Positions 62,690 through 64,000 of a stretch of DNA of 64,000 bases are shown here, one piece after another. Origin of the DNA: Thermosynechococcus sp. (GTDB taxonomy: Bacteria > Cyanobacteriota > Cyanobacteriia > Thermosynechococcales > Thermosynechococcaceae). The position numbers were made by a program, and so were the translations under genes. The first letter of the stretch is position 1, and each line of letters starts with the position of its first letter. The stretch covers positions 62,001-126,000 of the forward strand of contig NZ_AP024678.1 in the NCBI RefSeq assembly GCF_025999095.1, read 5' to 3'. Under the pieces are notes generated by a model that saw nothing but the letters and a program-made list of their open reading frames with translations, did not search any database and was not told the origin of the DNA.

Positions 62690-64000
62690 CTAGGTTTCCG
62701 TTGACTTACGGCGGCTAGTTTTTGCGGTCTGGGTGGCCGTCTTTCTACTGGTTCTTTTGGTGGTTGATTTGGGTTGCGGGGCAGTAGCCGTTGCACGGCG
62801 ACGGGTTTTCTTCGGTGCTTTTTCCGCCAACAGGAGCAGGGCTTGCTCTAGGGTTATTGTTTCTGGTGTCACCCCCTCCGGCAGGGAGGCATTCACCTTG
62901 CCGTGGTTGACATAGGGGCCATAGGGGCCATCAAGGACTTGCACGGGCTCCCCATCCTCTGGGTGAGTCCCCAACACCGCCAGCACCTGTTTTTGGGCCC
63001 GGGCGCGACTCGATTTTGGTGTTGCCAGCAGCTCTAGGGCGCGCTCTAGGGTAATTGTATAGACATCATCCTCCCCTTTAAGGGAACGATAGTCTTTTTC
63101 ACCTTCGGGATCATGGACAATGTAGGGGCCAAAACGACCTTGATTGGCTTGAATCAGTTTGCCAGTTTCGGGATGAACCCCCAATGTCCGCGGCAGCGAC
63201 AACAGGGTAATCGCCAAGTCTAGGGTGACTTCATCGGGACTCACTCCCTTGGGTAGGGAAGCGCGTTTGGGTTTTGGATTGGCCTCTGTGGCTTCTCCCA
63301 ACTGCACATAGGGACCAAAGCGCCCCGTCAGCAGAAAGATTGGTTCGCCCGTTTCAGGATGTAGGCCCAGCTTGTCGGGACCCTCTAGTTTTTGGCGAAT
63401 TAATTGCTCCACCTGTTCCCGGGTGAGGCTACCGGGGGTGGCGTCTTGGGGCAAGGAGGCCTTAATGGGTTGACTCCCATTGCCATTTTGATAGACCACA
63501 AAAGGACCAAAGCGACCCACGACCACTTCTGCATTCAGTTCTGGTAGAGCGATCGCCCGTGCTTCCGTCGCCTCAATCGTCCGCTCCCGCTCTTTGACCT
63601 GCTGCTCAAGGCCATTTTCACCCAGATAGAAGGATTCAAGGTAGGGCTGCCACTCCACCTCCCCTGTGGAAATATCATCCAGGGTTTGCTCCATCCGCGC
63701 CGTAAAGTTAATATCCACCAAGTCAGGGAAGTATTTCTCTAGCAGCGCCGTAACCGCAAAGGCAGTAAAGGTCGGTTCCAGAGCATTGCCTCGCCGAATG
63801 GCATACTCGCGGTCTTGGATGGTGCTAATGATTGTGGCATAGGTGCTGGGGCGCCCAATACCGGCTTGCTCAAGGGCTTTAACAAGGCTGGCTTCGGTGT
63901 AGCGCGGCGGCGGCTGGGTTTCATGCCGCACACTTTCGAGGGCGTGACAGCGGAGAATCTCTCCGACTGGCATGGGGGGTAGGATCACCTCTTGGCTTTC
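62690..64000 (-). CDS. topA: DNA topoisomerase I, C-terminal part (5' end outside window)
   Basis: The frame is open to the window edge (at least 436 codons). It begins within the catalytic core (RYTEASLVKALEQAGIGRPS, TYATIISTIQDREY) and continues with four copies of a glycine-rich C-terminal repeat (VGRFGPFVVYQNG, TGRFGPYVQLG, QGRFGPYIVHD, DGPYGPYVNHG). A basic, Lys/Arg/Thr-rich tail of about 45 residues follows. The active-site tyrosine lies upstream, outside the window. Cyanobacterial TopA relaxes negative supercoils, and the repeats replace the zinc fingers of E. coli. Confidence 0.95.
   Translation of the reverse strand, partial: ESQEVILPPMPVGEILRCHALESVRHETQPPPRYTEASLVKALEQAGIGRPSTYATIISTIQDREYAIRRGNALEPTFTAFAVTALLEKYFPDLVDINFTARMEQTLDDISTGEVEWQPYLESFYLGENGLEQQVKERERTIEATEARAIALPELNAEVVVGRFGPFVVYQNGNGSQPIKASLPQDATPGSLTREQVEQLIRQKLEGPDKLGLHPETGEPIFLLTGRFGPYVQLGEATEANPKPKRASLPKGVSPDEVTLDLAITLLSLPRTLGVHPETGKLIQANQGRFGPYIVHDPEGEKDYRSLKGEDDVYTITLERALELLATPKSSRARAQKQVLAVLGTHPEDGEPVQVLDGPYGPYVNHGKVNASLPEGVTPETITLEQALLLLAEKAPKKTRRRATATAPQPKSTTKRTSRKTATQTAKTSRRKSTET

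Noticed and set aside
1-64000. CRISPR array, rRNA, riboswitch or prophage
   Set aside because: No regularly spaced repeats, rRNA segments, recognisable riboswitch cores or phage genes were found by eye; a search with covariance models would be needed to exclude small RNAs.

Overview
The window is a gene-dense stretch of a thermophilic unicellular cyanobacterium, almost certainly Thermosynechococcus (T. vestitus/elongatus type). The evidence is the HIP1 octamer GCGATCGC scattered throughout, two tandem psbA genes carrying the residues that separate the PsbA1 and PsbA2 isoforms of T. elongatus, and many cyanobacterial or plastid families (Ycf46, Ycf35, Tab2/Atab2, DUF3493, DUF3082, DUF3727, PedR-like, BciB, MgdA). 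This genus assignment rests on recall, not on a search.

Layout. 1-10.3 kb: an acetolactate synthase (cut by the window edge), pterin dehydratase, rpsN, cysS-pyrE facing purB, a LOG-family protein, then ftsH with an FHA-PAS-GAF histidine kinase 14 nt behind it. 10.4-19.4 kb: lysC with four ACT modules, a DMT exporter, prmC, an M23 peptidase, tRNA-Asp, purD-DUF3082, and an ABC ATPase behind an ArsA/Get3-HSP20 ATPase. 19.6-25.6 kb: the photosystem II D1 pair psbA1-psbA2 with a terminator after each, facing bciB (ferredoxin 8-vinyl reductase of chlorophyll synthesis), which abuts an unusual transketolase-like ThDP enzyme. 25.7-38.5 kb: cobyrinate amidase, a coiled-coil M23 peptidase, a phosphodiester glycosidase, secA, a radical SAM gene overlapping the glycolipid synthase mgdA, and a PstS-like/membrane-protein pair. 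38.5-49.8 kb is the most accessory part: Tab2, a decayed IS630 transposase, a PAS-GGDEF-EAL protein, an AT-rich gap with two small candidate ORFs, nrdR, a FemAB-like acyltransferase, a pentapeptide-repeat protein, a PedR-like regulator divergent from a PLP decarboxylase, and a zinc-finger/RelE-like protein. 49.9-64 kb: tkt, the fabF-acpP pair, a catalytically gutted RNase II-family protein, a frameshifted fmt, an RHH-Ycf46 pair followed by ycf35, an orphan DNA methyltransferase with a frameshifted Nudix-like gene, a B12/radical SAM protein and the 3' part of topA.

Two themes stand out. First, the genome is very compact: eight of the ten convergent gene pairs in the window share exactly one 4-bp palindrome-like stop overlap (TTAA, TTAG or CTAG), so both 3' ends must lie inside the opposing gene. 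Second, several genes look broken or repurposed: fmt and a Nudix-like gene each carry a single-base frameshift, the RNB-domain protein has lost all its catalytic aspartates, and an IS630 transposase is a remnant. The most suggestive under-described unit is the RHH regulator-Ycf46-Ycf35 cluster, which has a good promoter, a perfect palindrome at the predicted transcription start, and a Shine-Dalgarno sequence fully complementary to the 16S 3' end in front of ycf46.
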